Of a stretch of DNA of 64,000 nt, positions 53,447-62,645 are shown in pieces. How positions within the stretch are numbered: the stretch's first letter is position 1; every line of letters starts with the position of its first letter. Source of the stretch: an uncultured Eudoraea sp. (lineage in GTDB: Bacteria; Bacteroidota; Bacteroidia; Flavobacteriales; Flavobacteriaceae). Under the pieces are notes generated by a model. It did no database searches and was not told where the DNA came from. It saw only the letters and a program-made list of their open reading frames with translations. The position numbers were made by a program, and so were the translations under genes. The stretch is taken from contig NZ_CANLGX010000001.1 in the NCBI RefSeq assembly GCF_947490415.1, forward strand, positions 434,001 through 498,000, written 5' to 3'.

Positions 53447-54493
53447 ATGATTCAGTTAGACGAGAAAATATATTTCTATCTTTTATCCATTATTCCGGTA
53501 ATGGTCGTAATATATATATTGCTTCATATCTGGAAAAAAAGAACGCAGAAGAAATTTGCAACTCCCGATCTGTTAAAAAGACTATCCCCCAACAAGTCTA
53601 ATTTTAAATCCGTATTAAAATTAATTTTCCTGATTTTAGGGCTTTCATTTTTGGTTTTGGGTCTGGTTAACCCAAAAATTGGAACAAAATTAGAAACAGT
53701 AAAACGAGAAGGTGTTGATATTGTATTTGCTATTGATGTCTCAAAAAGTATGTTAGCTGAGGATATTGCTCCAAACAGACTAGAGAAAGCCAAACGCCTG
53801 GTTTCTGAAATTATTAATCAATTGGCAAGTGATCGAATAGGTATTATAGCATACGCTGGTCAGGCTTTTCCCCAGTTACCAATAACCACAGATTACGGTG
53901 CGGCCAAAATGTTCCTCCAAAGCATGAATACGGATATGCTCTCATCACAAGGGACTGCCATCAATGAAGCTATAGAGTTGGCCTCTACTTATTTTGATGA
54001 TGAGGAGCAAACGAACAGGGTTTTGTTTATTGTTTCAGATGGCGAGGATCATTCCGAGGGCTCAACCATAGATGCCGTTGAATTAGCTGTTGAGGAAGGA
54101 ATAAGGATTTTTACAATTGGTGTTGGAAAAACAAAAGGAAGTCCAATTCCCATTAAAAGAAATGGTATCGTAGAAAGTTTAAAAAAAGATTCACAGGGTG
54201 AAGTGGTTATCACTAAACTAAATGAGGATATATTAGAGGAAATTGCAGACGAGGGTAATGGGGAATACGTAAACGGATCAAATACAGAAGATGCTGTCGA
54301 CTTTATTAAGGAGCAATTAAATCAAATGGACAAAAAAGAATTTGAAGCCAAACAATTTGCCGAATATAAAGACCAATTTCAATGGTTCCTGGGAATTGGT
54401 CTTTTGTTTCTATTTTTGGAAGTTTTCCTACTAGACCGAAAAACCCAATGGCTGAAAAAAATGAATTTGTTTAACGAGAAGGAAATTCACTAA
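53447..54493 (+). CDS. batB: BatB, VWA-domain membrane protein
   Basis: This 348-residue paralogue of BatA has the same layout, with the metal-site motif DVSKS at Asp97-Ser101 and a final membrane helix (WFLGIGLLFLFLEVFLL). It lies 3 bases after batA. batC begins one base after its stop. Confidence 0.92.
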   Translation: MIQLDEKIYFYLLSIIPVMVVIYILLHIWKKRTQKKFATPDLLKRLSPNKSNFKSVLKLIFLILGLSFLVLGLVNPKIGTKLETVKREGVDIVFAIDVSKSMLAEDIAPNRLEKAKRLVSEIINQLASDRIGIIAYAGQAFPQLPITTDYGAAKMFLQSMNTDMLSSQGTAINEAIELASTYFDDEEQTNRVLFIVSDGEDHSEGSTIDAVELAVEEGIRIFTIGVGKTKGSPIPIKRNGIVESLKKDSQGEVVITKLNEDILEEIADEGNGEYVNGSNTEDAVDFIKEQLNQMDKKEFEAKQFAEYKDQFQWFLGIGLLFLFLEVFLLDRKTQWLKKMNLFNEKEIH

Positions 54494-54494
54494 A

Positions 54495-55346
54495 ATGAAA
54501 AAGATCGTTTTATTTACTTTTATAATAAGCACTGTCGTTTTTCCGCAAGACGATTTGAAAGACAAGGAAAAAGCACTTAAAGCCTCAACAGATATAACCT
54601 TTGAAGCAAATAAAGAATTAGCTGACAACGATTTTATTGATGCAGAAGTGAACTACAGAAGAGCCATTTCTAAAAGTAATGAGAACACGGCAGCCCCATA
54701 TAATTTAGGAAATGCCTATTATAACAAAGAGAGTTTTTCTGAGGCTTTTGGGCGATTCAAGGAGGCGGGAGAATTGACATCCGAAAAACCTGTTAAGCAT
54801 AAGGCGTTTCATAATATGGGTAATGTATTTATGAAAAACAAAGAATACGCCAAAGCAGTTGAAGCTTATAAGGAAGCGTTGCGTAATGATCCCTCTGATG
54901 AAGAAACCCGGTATAATCTGGCACTGGCTAAAGAACTCCTAAAAAAAGATAAGGAGAATCAGGATAAAAACGAGAATAAGGACAATCAGGATCAGGAGGA
55001 GCAAAAAGACAAAAACCAGGATCAACAAGACCAGGGAGATAACAAAGATGAGAACAAAGGCGATCCCAAAAACGAAGAAAACGACCAAGAGAGCAATGAA
55101 GGAGATAATGGTGAGGAGGAAAAAGAAGAAAATAAAAAAGGGGATGGGGATGAAAAAAAAGAAGAAAAAAAGCAGCCCGAGCAGGGAGATCAGCAACAGC
55201 AGAAACAACCCAGACCAAACCAATTATCTCAACAACAAATAAAAAATTTACTTGAGGCAATGCAAAATGAAGAGAAAAAAGTTAAGGAAAAAATGGATGC
55301 CCAGAAAGTTAAAGGTGTCAAAACAAAAAATGAGAAAGACTGGTGA
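54495..55346 (+). CDS. batC: BatC, TPR protein with acidic low-complexity tail
   Basis: This 283-residue protein has a signal peptide, about three TPR units (residues 30-150), and then a stretch of about 100 residues of Asp, Glu, Lys, Asn and Gln. The C-terminal QQIKNLLEAMQNEEKKVKEKM is conserved in the family. The acidic region is much longer than the rest needs. The TPRs probably bind partner Bat proteins. The stop overlaps the GTG of batD. Confidence 0.9.
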   Translation: MKKIVLFTFIISTVVFPQDDLKDKEKALKASTDITFEANKELADNDFIDAEVNYRRAISKSNENTAAPYNLGNAYYNKESFSEAFGRFKEAGELTSEKPVKHKAFHNMGNVFMKNKEYAKAVEAYKEALRNDPSDEETRYNLALAKELLKKDKENQDKNENKDNQDQEEQKDKNQDQQDQGDNKDENKGDPKNEENDQESNEGDNGEEEKEENKKGDGDEKKEEKKQPEQGDQQQQKQPRPNQLSQQQIKNLLEAMQNEEKKVKEKMDAQKVKGVKTKNEKDW

Positions 55347-57133
55347 TATTTAATAAACTTAAATATTATATCATTTGTATATCTTTTCTATTACTGGCCA
55401 ATAACCATGTAATGGCACAAGATAAAGAAGCTGTTACTTTTGAAGTAAAGCTCAGTAAAAGCAAATTGGGAATAAACGAGCGTTTGCGGGTAGATTTTGC
55501 CATGAACAAAGATGGAGACAATTTTACCCCTCCAGATTTTCAAGGCTTTAGAGTACTCATGGGGCCTTCTCAATCTATTAGTTCTTCATGGATAAATGGT
55601 GTCAGAAGCTATTCCAAAACATATTCTTATACCCTTGCACCTACTGCCCAGGGTAATTTTACTATTAAGCAGGCAACAATTACCATAGATGGAAAGGTAT
55701 ACAAATCCTTAGCAAAAAATGTAGAGGTTACGTCGGCGGTTGATAAACCAAATGATCAGATGTCTGTAGATGATATTGCTGATGATAATTTACATTTAGT
55801 TGCAGAAGTATCTAAAACTTCACCCTATCTCAATGAGGCTATAAGTGTTGTTTACAAATTATACGTAAGTCCTTCAATTAATGTTTCAAATTTTCGGCCG
55901 TTGGACAATCCTAAATACAATAACTTCTGGAGCCAGGATATGCCTTTTACAAGATACGATGTTCAAAATGGCACTTATGAGGGCAAGTCTTATCGTTTCG
56001 TAGTTCTTAAAAGAGTAGTGCTCTATCCCCAAAAGAGTGGTCAATTGACCATTGAGCCGCTTTCTTTAGATGTAACATTGGAAGTGCCTTCCAACAAGCG
56101 TGATTTTTTTGGTGGCAGAATATATACTCAAACAAATAAAACGGTCTCCGCTGGAAAGCGCGTGATAAATGTAAAACCCTTACCATCTGAAGGAAGACCG
56201 GCAGATTTTGGGGGTGCAGTTGGCAGTTTTGAGTTTTCTGTTTCAACCAGCAAAACAACATTAAATGCCTCAGAGTCCTTACAAGCCACAATTACGGTAA
56301 AAGGGAATGGTAATTTAAAACTGTTTCAATTACCCGAACCTTCGCTTCCCGGAGCTTTGGAAGTTTATGAACCCGAATTTAATGAAGAGGTGAGAACCAC
56401 TCTATCAGGTATGAAGGGTAAGGTGAGCAATAATTATACGATAGTACCTTCATTCAGAGGTAAATATCCTATCCCTGGTATTACATTCAGTTATTTTGAT
56501 CCGGAATTAGAGAGCTACAAATCAGTAACTTCAGATGAAATTATGATCAATGTACTGGAAGGGCCATTAGGATCAGGGGCAGTGGCAAGTGCCCCCACCT
56601 CAACAAACAAGCAGGCTGTTATTGGCTCAAATGATCAATTCAATTTTATTAAACTTAAGCCAAACTTAACTGTTATTGGCAAAAATTATTTTTTTGGTTC
56701 TACAAGGTTTTATTTTTGGTTGTTTTCACCCTTTTTGCTTATCCCAATTGCCGTGCTTTTTGGTAAAAGGCGGGAAGCTATTGCCAGCGATGTAGCTGGC
56801 AATAAAATTAAGAAAGCTAACAAACTTGCAAGGAAATATCTCTCTGAGGCCAAAAAGGCATTAGGTAACAAGGTTGCATTTTATATTGCACTTGAAAAAG
56901 CTTTACACAATTATCTGAAAGCCAAATTAAAAATAGAAACCTCGGAGTTCAGCAAGGACAAAATAGCTTCCCTATTATCTAAAAAACAAATAGACGAGAC
57001 AACTATTCACGCTTTTGTAGATCTGCTCAAGAATTGTGAAATGGCTCGCTATAGCCCTTTTTCTGATGTACAAATGCAGCAGGATTACAATAAAGCCAGT
57101 GAAACAATTTCATCAATAGACAAAAAGCTTTAG
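55343..57133 (+). CDS. batD: BatD, large periplasmic membrane protein
   Basis: This 596-residue protein has an N-terminal signal, beta-sandwich periplasmic domains (about 30-440), a membrane helix (FWLFSPFLLIPIAVLFG) and a C-terminal cytoplasmic tail. The start is GTG at 55343, overlapping the batC stop as GTGA. BatE follows 2 bases after its stop. Confidence 0.92.
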   Translation: MIFNKLKYYIICISFLLLANNHVMAQDKEAVTFEVKLSKSKLGINERLRVDFAMNKDGDNFTPPDFQGFRVLMGPSQSISSSWINGVRSYSKTYSYTLAPTAQGNFTIKQATITIDGKVYKSLAKNVEVTSAVDKPNDQMSVDDIADDNLHLVAEVSKTSPYLNEAISVVYKLYVSPSINVSNFRPLDNPKYNNFWSQDMPFTRYDVQNGTYEGKSYRFVVLKRVVLYPQKSGQLTIEPLSLDVTLEVPSNKRDFFGGRIYTQTNKTVSAGKRVINVKPLPSEGRPADFGGAVGSFEFSVSTSKTTLNASESLQATITVKGNGNLKLFQLPEPSLPGALEVYEPEFNEEVRTTLSGMKGKVSNNYTIVPSFRGKYPIPGITFSYFDPELESYKSVTSDEIMINVLEGPLGSGAVASAPTSTNKQAVIGSNDQFNFIKLKPNLTVIGKNYFFGSTRFYFWLFSPFLLIPIAVLFGKRREAIASDVAGNKIKKANKLARKYLSEAKKALGNKVAFYIALEKALHNYLKAKLKIETSEFSKDKIASLLSKKQIDETTIHAFVDLLKNCEMARYSPFSDVQMQQDYNKASETISSIDKKL

Positions 57134-57135
57134 CC

Positions 57136-57894
57136 ATGAAGAAATTAATCATCTTATTATTGATGTTGCTTTCATTTACAGCTAATGCACAAAATGAAGC
57201 TCTTTTTAACAGAGCAACAACCTATTACAATGAAGGTGAATATGAAAAAGCATCTGAGAACTATTTTAAAATCATAGAGAACGGTGAGCATTCGGCAGCT
57301 GTTTACTATAATATAGGCAACTGTTACTACAAATTAAACCAGATAGCACCCAGCATTTACTATTATGAAAAGGCTTTGTTGCTCAAACCCAATGATAAGG
57401 AAATAAAGAATAATCTCGCATATGCTCAAAACATGACCTTAGATGCTTTTGAGCCACTTCCGGAGACAAGTCTATCAAAGTTATACAAAAACATCACCGG
57501 ATTCCTCTCTTTCGATCAATGGTCCTATGCGGCCGTTTTTTTTGTATTCCTATTTGTCCTGGCCTATATTTTATTTTATTACTTAAGATACTCTACCCAT
57601 AAGCGAATAGCTTTTATCGCCAGTATTACTTCCTTCTTTATTGCGGTTTTCTGCATAGTAATTGCATTAATTCAATTCCAGGATTTTGAAGCAGACATAC
57701 CGGCCATTGTTTTTTCCGAAGAGCTAATAGTTAAATCTGAACCTAATAATAGAAGTTCACAAGCATTTATTTTACATGAAGGAACCAAAGTATATGTTCT
57801 GGATCAATTAGATGATTGGAAAAAAATAGAACTGAAAGATGGGAAAACAGGTTGGGTACCTTCAAATCAAATTAAATTGTTGAAAGATTTTTAA
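57136..57894 (+). CDS. batE: BatE, TPR and SH3-like membrane protein
   Basis: This 252-residue protein has a signal peptide, two to three TPR repeats (about 25-95), two membrane helices (about 130-150 and 160-180), and a C-terminal SH3-like part ending DWKKIELKDGKTGWVPSNQI. It closes the Bat operon. The next gene has its own promoter box. Confidence 0.9.
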   Translation: MKKLIILLLMLLSFTANAQNEALFNRATTYYNEGEYEKASENYFKIIENGEHSAAVYYNIGNCYYKLNQIAPSIYYYEKALLLKPNDKEIKNNLAYAQNMTLDAFEPLPETSLSKLYKNITGFLSFDQWSYAAVFFVFLFVLAYILFYYLRYSTHKRIAFIASITSFFIAVFCIVIALIQFQDFEADIPAIVFSEELIVKSEPNNRSSQAFILHEGTKVYVLDQLDDWKKIELKDGKTGWVPSNQIKLLKDF

Positions 57895-57927
57895 TTTTTT
57901 TTAACAAATATATGATGTAGTTCCAAG

Positions 57928-57935
57928 TATATTTG
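57928..57935 (+). promoter_or_regulatory. TAnnTTTG -7 box for the small membrane protein
   Basis: TATATTTG lies 19 bases before the ATG at 57954. It separates the SulP-carbonic anhydrase group from the Bat operon. Confidence 0.5.
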
Positions 57936-57953
57936 TCTTCTAACCAATTTCAA

Positions 57954-58265
57954 ATGATAAAACCTGCCGTTTTAGCTTTACTTATTTCCATTTGGCTTTT
58001 CGCGGTATTTGCACCCTCTGTGATATCATTGGTGAATAACGAGGATAATATTTTTATTTCTTTAAATTTAAATGAAGAGGAACAACAAGAACAGGTAAAG
58101 AAAGACGACAGCGAAGAAAAAATACTACTCGAAAATTGGCTGGCACAAATCCACTTATTGCAAAATGAAAGAATACTTTTTTCACACACATTGCAGATAA
58201 ATTTTTCTTCTCATGCAATTGAAATTCCATTACCCCCACCGGAATTTTTAATCAAACAAGCATAA
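57954..58265 (+). CDS. Small membrane protein with acidic hinge, upstream of SulP
   Basis: From the ATG at 57954 the protein has 103 residues. One membrane or signal helix (VLALLISIWLFAVFAPSVISLV) is followed by a NLNEEEQQEQVKKDDSEEK acidic run and a C-terminal PLPPPEF. I recall short flavobacterial proteins with the same acidic hinge and PPPE ending beside SulP genes. I know no function. The SulP gene begins 65 bases later. Confidence 0.65.
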   Translation: MIKPAVLALLISIWLFAVFAPSVISLVNNEDNIFISLNLNEEEQQEQVKKDDSEEKILLENWLAQIHLLQNERILFSHTLQINFSSHAIEIPLPPPEFLIKQA

Positions 58266-58293
58266 ATCTATTTACAAATTAATTTCTAACCAA

Positions 58294-58314
58294 CCTTTAA
58301 TACTCTATTAAAGG
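58294..58314 (+). other. Leader hairpin before the SulP gene
   Basis: CCTTTAATA (58294-58302) pairs perfectly with TATTAAAGG (58306-58314), ending 16 bases before the ATG at 58331. TAACCAACC (58287-58295), the core of the repeated 17-mer, runs into it. Confidence 0.4.
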
Positions 58315-58330
58315 CTATATATTTTTAGTT

Positions 58331-59917
58331 ATGTTAAGATATTTGAAAAACGACATCCCCGCCAGTATTGTGGTTTTCTTTGTTGCACTTCCATTGTGTT
58401 TAGGAATTGCACTAGCCAGCGGCGCACCCTTATTTTCAGGATTAATAGCAGGTATTGTAGGAGGCATTATCGTTGGAGCTCTTAGTGGATCCCAGATAGG
58501 TGTGAGCGGACCTGCAGCCGGACTAGCGGCCATAGTTTTGACCGCAATTGGTGCATTAGGAGGATATGAAAACTTTTTAGTGGCTGTCGTATTAGGCGGT
58601 GCCATTCAAATCATATTCGGTATCCTTAAGGCCGGTATTATCGGCTATTATTTTCCATCTTCTGTTATTAAAGGAATGCTTACTGGTATTGGAATCATTA
58701 TAATTCTAAAACAAATTCCTCACTTTTTTGGATACGATGCAGACCCCGAAGGTGATTTTGCGTTTTTTCAAATAGATGGAGAAAATACCTTTTCGGAGAT
58801 ATTTAATATTGTGAATTTTATAAGCCCGGGAGCTACAATGGTAGCTTTTCTTGCCCTTGGAATATTGGTTCTATGGGATAGTTTTCTTACCAAGAAAGCT
58901 AAAATTTTTCAACTAATTCAAGGGCCTTTGGTTGCTGTAGCCGTAGGGATACTATTTTATTATTTGTCAAAAGATAATGCCATATGGAACATCTCTTCGG
59001 ATCATCTGGTTAGCGTACCCATCCCGGATACGGTTGAATCATTTTTGGGTCAGTTTAGTTTTCCTAATTTTCAGGTAATAGTTCGTCCGGAAATATGGAT
59101 TACGGCGTTTACCATTGCTTTGGTTGCAAGCCTTGAAACCCTTTTATGTGTTGAAGCTACAGACAAGCTAGACCCTCGAAAAAGAGTAACTCCTACCAAC
59201 AAAGAGCTTTTGGCTCAAGGGACCGGGAATATAATTTCAGGGCTTATTGGAGGTTTACCTATTACCCAGGTAATAGTGAGGAGTTCTGCCAATATACAAT
59301 CTGGGGGAAGATCAAAAATGTCTGCAATAATTCATGGTTTCCTTCTATTGATCTCCGTAATTCTCATCCCTAGACTATTGAATATGATACCTCTCTCAGT
59401 TCTGGCAGCCATTTTATTTATTGTGGGCTATAAATTGGCAAAACCCGCGCTCTTTAAAAAAATGTATCAGCTGGGCTGGAAACAATTTGTCCCTTTTGTA
59501 GTTACGGTCCTAGGAATCATTTTTACCGACTTGCTTATTGGTATTGGTATGGGTTTAGGTGTTGGAATAGCCGTCATTCTACTTAAAAGTTATCAAAACT
59601 CCCATTTCCTGCATATTGAAGATAAAAGCAATGGTAAGCACAAAATAAAAATGACTTTAGCCGAAGAGGTCACTTTCTTTAATAAAGGAGCAATTCTCAA
59701 AGAACTTGATTCGCTTCCCAGCAATTCCTATCTTGAATTAGACGTTTCCAAGACCAGATATCTCGATAATGATATTATTGAAATTCTTGAGGAATTTACT
59801 GTAAAGGCTTTTAACAGAAACATCGATATTAAGCTAATTTCCGAAAGGGGAGTTGTTGAAAATCCAGATAGTTATATTGAATTTTTTAGGTTGAGACCAA
59901 AATTGGGAGAATTGTAA
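58331..59917 (+). CDS. SulP-family transporter
   Basis: This 528-residue membrane transporter has the SulP core (ASIVVFFVALPLCLGIALASGAP, GLPITQVIVRSSANIQSGG) and a short C-terminal STAS-like part (LELDVSKTRYLDNDIIEIL). Its position 31 bases before a beta-carbonic anhydrase suggests bicarbonate as substrate. Sulfate or another anion remains possible. Confidence 0.9.
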   Translation: MLRYLKNDIPASIVVFFVALPLCLGIALASGAPLFSGLIAGIVGGIIVGALSGSQIGVSGPAAGLAAIVLTAIGALGGYENFLVAVVLGGAIQIIFGILKAGIIGYYFPSSVIKGMLTGIGIIIILKQIPHFFGYDADPEGDFAFFQIDGENTFSEIFNIVNFISPGATMVAFLALGILVLWDSFLTKKAKIFQLIQGPLVAVAVGILFYYLSKDNAIWNISSDHLVSVPIPDTVESFLGQFSFPNFQVIVRPEIWITAFTIALVASLETLLCVEATDKLDPRKRVTPTNKELLAQGTGNIISGLIGGLPITQVIVRSSANIQSGGRSKMSAIIHGFLLLISVILIPRLLNMIPLSVLAAILFIVGYKLAKPALFKKMYQLGWKQFVPFVVTVLGIIFTDLLIGIGMGLGVGIAVILLKSYQNSHFLHIEDKSNGKHKIKMTLAEEVTFFNKGAILKELDSLPSNSYLELDVSKTRYLDNDIIEILEEFTVKAFNRNIDIKLISERGVVENPDSYIEFFRLRPKLGEL

Positions 59918-59948
59918 TAACTTAAACAAAATTTTAAACAAAGAAAAA

Positions 59949-60575
59949 ATGAACATAGATAAAGTTTTTGAAAACAATAAAAAGTGGATTACCGATAAGC
60001 TATCTGGCGACAAAGAATATTTTGAAGAATTAGGTAAGGGTCAAAGCCCGGAATTGTTATATATAGGTTGTTCAGACAGTAGGGTAACAGCAGAAGATTT
60101 AATGGGCCTGGGGCCTGGAGAAGTCTTTGTTCACAGAAATATCGCTAATATGGTAATCAGCATTGATTTAAATGCAATGTCTGTTATAAACTATGCGGTG
60201 GAACACCTTAAAGTGAATCATGTTGTCGTCTGCGGCCATTATGCATGTGGAGGAGTGAAAGCAGCAATGCAATCTGCAGATTTGGGTATTTTGAATCCCT
60301 GGCTAAGAAATATAAGAGATGTATATCGTATCCACAAGAAGGAACTCAATGCTATTGAAGATGAGGACAAAAAATATGATCGTTTAGTAGAACTAAATGT
60401 CCAGGAACAATGTGTTAACCTGATAAAAACGGCTGCAGTACAGAAAGCCTATCGCGATCGAAATCTAAAAGTACATGGTTGGGTATTTGATGTCCATACA
60501 GGTAGACTAATTGACTTAAAAATAGATTTCGAAGGTATTTTAAAGAATATTATGGAAATTTATCATTTGGATTAA
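59949..60575 (+). CDS. Beta-class carbonic anhydrase
   Basis: This 208-residue zinc enzyme interconverts CO2 and bicarbonate. The zinc ligands are Cys41, His97 and Cys100 (GCSDSR, GHYACGG), with the Asp43-Arg45 pair in place. The length is normal for the cytoplasmic plant-type group. It is sandwiched between two SulP genes. A strong hairpin terminator follows before the second one. Confidence 0.95.
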   Translation: MNIDKVFENNKKWITDKLSGDKEYFEELGKGQSPELLYIGCSDSRVTAEDLMGLGPGEVFVHRNIANMVISIDLNAMSVINYAVEHLKVNHVVVCGHYACGGVKAAMQSADLGILNPWLRNIRDVYRIHKKELNAIEDEDKKYDRLVELNVQEQCVNLIKTAAVQKAYRDRNLKVHGWVFDVHTGRLIDLKIDFEGILKNIMEIYHLD

Positions 60576-60591
60576 ATCATAATTACAGAAA

Positions 60592-60626
60592 GAAAAAGGG
60601 CCGGTGTAGTACACCGGCCCTTTTTC
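60592..60626. terminator. Terminator after carbonic anhydrase gene
   Basis: A perfect 16-bp stem (60592-60607 with 60611-60626) around a 3-base loop ends in TTTTTC. It is symmetrical and would work on either strand. Confidence 0.85.
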
Positions 60627-60676
60627 TTCATAAAATATTCTATCTTGTTAACCCGTACATATTCATATTCATAACT

Positions 60677-62578
60677 ATGAAAACCCTGTTCTCAAATTTT
60701 AAAGGAGATCTTTTTGGCGGAATAACCGCAGGAATTGTAGCGCTCCCCTTGGCGCTGGCTTTTGGAGTTTCATCAGGATTGGGTCCTAGCGCAGGATTGT
60801 ACGGTGCTATATTTATAAGTTTTTTTGCCGCTCTTTTTGGCGGTACAAGTACTCAGGTTTCTGGGCCAACTGCACCCATGACGGCTGTGAGTATGGTTGT
60901 AATTGCCGGGATTGTTGCAATCTACGATGGCAGCATTGAAAAAGCCTTGCCCGCTATTTTAGGTGTTTTCCTCCTGGCAGGACTCTTTCAAATTGGTTTG
61001 GGAATCCTTGGAATAGGCAGATATATAAGATATATACCTTATCCTGTTGTATCGGGTTTTATGACAGCTATTGGAGCAATAATTATCATTACCCAAATTC
61101 TTCCGGCCATTGGTTATTATCCCAAAGAAGATTCAGAATTTGTAGATCAGTTTAAGCCAGAAGCGGAAGAGTTAATTCTTGAGAATATTTTACGAGAGGA
61201 AGCGGGAGAGGGTATCCTGGTTCTTGAAGATTTTGAAGAAACTATCAACCGGTCTGGAGAAATTACCGAAAATGCGATTTTAGATGAAGCAAGGACGCTT
61301 GCTTCTTCTGAAGCTTCAGGGGTTTTAGGATCTATAAAAGTACTTTCCAAAGCAATAAATAATATTAATTGGCTTGAACTTATTCTTGCAATGAGCACCA
61401 TTCTTATTATATACGGATTTAAAAAAATTACCACAATCATTCCAAGTACACTTGTAGCCCTGATAGTTGTGTCTGGAATTGCTTACGGATTTGATTTAGA
61501 ATATAGATCTATAGAAAAAATACCGGAGGGATTTCCGATGCCTAAATTAGAGATTTTTACCAAATTTAAGCTTAACGCTATCACTCCCTACATTTTTACA
61601 GCTCTTACACTAGCCTTATTAGGTGCTATTGATTCGCTTTTAACTTCTGTTGTTGCTGATAATATGACTAAAACCAAACATAACCCTAACAAAGAACTGG
61701 TAGGACAGGGCATTGGTAATAGTATAGCCGCTATTTTCGGAGGTCTGCCGGGTGCTGGCGCAACAATCCGAACCGTAGTAAATATAAATTCCGGAGGGAA
61801 AACTAAATTGTCCGGAATGCTTGCAGGCATAATTTTATTGACGATTTTATTGGCAATTGGTCCTGTTGCTTCACAAATACCAGCTGCCGTTCTTGCAGGG
61901 ATTCTTATCACCGTAGGAATAAGTGTTATGGATTATAAAGGCTTACGGGCAATTCCAAGCTTGCCAAAAGATATGAAATTGGGACCCTTACGACTTAGTT
62001 CTGAAGTTATGGTAATGTTGGTTGTATTGGTACTTTCCACATTCTGGAATCTGGTTTATGCTGTTGGCATAGGTCTTATCATTGCTTCTTTAATGTTTAT
62101 GAAAAAAATTGGAGATCTTACCGCTCAACGGTCGGATGTTAAACCTTTACTTAAAGAAAAATCATGGGCAGATGAGAAGAACTTTCCTGAAAACCTAAAA
62201 CAGGATGTTTTTATTAAACATCTAAAGGGTCCACTTTTTTTCGGAACTACGAGTGATTTTCTGCGGCTGGCGGAGCAAATTCCCAAAACAGCCAGGATAG
62301 TTATCTTACGACTTGGCCGGATGCAATATATGGACCAATCGGGACTTTATGCAATGGAAGAAGTACTGCAAGAATTGAGGAAGAATGATATCATGCCTCT
62401 TTTTGTAAATATTTTGGACCAGCCAAAATATATGATGGAGCGGATAGACATTATTCCAGATCTTGTTCCTAAGGAACATATTTTTAAAAAGTTTGATGAA
62501 TGTGTTAAATGGATAGAGCAATGGGATATGGTTGACAAAGTAAAGAAAGATGGTTTTATCATAAATATGCCGCCTTGA
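60677..62578 (+). CDS. SulP-family transporter with STAS domain
   Basis: This 633-residue SulP carrier has the core motifs (GITAGIVALPLALAFGVSSG, GLPGAGATIRTVVNINSGG) and a C-terminal STAS domain (VILRLGRMQYMDQSGLYAMEEV). It is longer than its two relatives here. An insertion of about 70 residues, acidic and mainly helical (about 155-225), follows the first membrane helices. Its link to the carbonic anhydrase again suggests bicarbonate or a related anion. Confidence 0.9.
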   Translation: MKTLFSNFKGDLFGGITAGIVALPLALAFGVSSGLGPSAGLYGAIFISFFAALFGGTSTQVSGPTAPMTAVSMVVIAGIVAIYDGSIEKALPAILGVFLLAGLFQIGLGILGIGRYIRYIPYPVVSGFMTAIGAIIIITQILPAIGYYPKEDSEFVDQFKPEAEELILENILREEAGEGILVLEDFEETINRSGEITENAILDEARTLASSEASGVLGSIKVLSKAINNINWLELILAMSTILIIYGFKKITTIIPSTLVALIVVSGIAYGFDLEYRSIEKIPEGFPMPKLEIFTKFKLNAITPYIFTALTLALLGAIDSLLTSVVADNMTKTKHNPNKELVGQGIGNSIAAIFGGLPGAGATIRTVVNINSGGKTKLSGMLAGIILLTILLAIGPVASQIPAAVLAGILITVGISVMDYKGLRAIPSLPKDMKLGPLRLSSEVMVMLVVLVLSTFWNLVYAVGIGLIIASLMFMKKIGDLTAQRSDVKPLLKEKSWADEKNFPENLKQDVFIKHLKGPLFFGTTSDFLRLAEQIPKTARIVILRLGRMQYMDQSGLYAMEEVLQELRKNDIMPLFVNILDQPKYMMERIDIIPDLVPKEHIFKKFDECVKWIEQWDMVDKVKKDGFIINMPP

Positions 62579-62591
62579 TAGATAATTATTA

Positions 62592-62599
62592 TAAATTTG
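62592..62599 (+). promoter_or_regulatory. TAnnTTTG -7 box for pheS
   Basis: TAAATTTG lies about 47 bases before the pheS start. It is an exact -7 match. Confidence 0.45.
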
Positions 62600-62645
62600 C
62601 CTTTTCTATTGCCTTTTGCTATGATTAGAAGGCTATTTATTAAAA

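Noticed and set aside
54939-55223. 94-codon hydrophobic frame on the minus strand inside batC
   Set aside because: It is the complement of the acidic low-complexity linker: GAA/GAT codons read backwards give Phe/Leu/Ile. It has no start context of its own.
57954-62578. Carbon-concentrating mechanism for autotrophy
   Set aside because: SulP plus carbonic anhydrase occurs in heterotrophs; no RuBisCO, carboxysome or other fixation gene is in the window.
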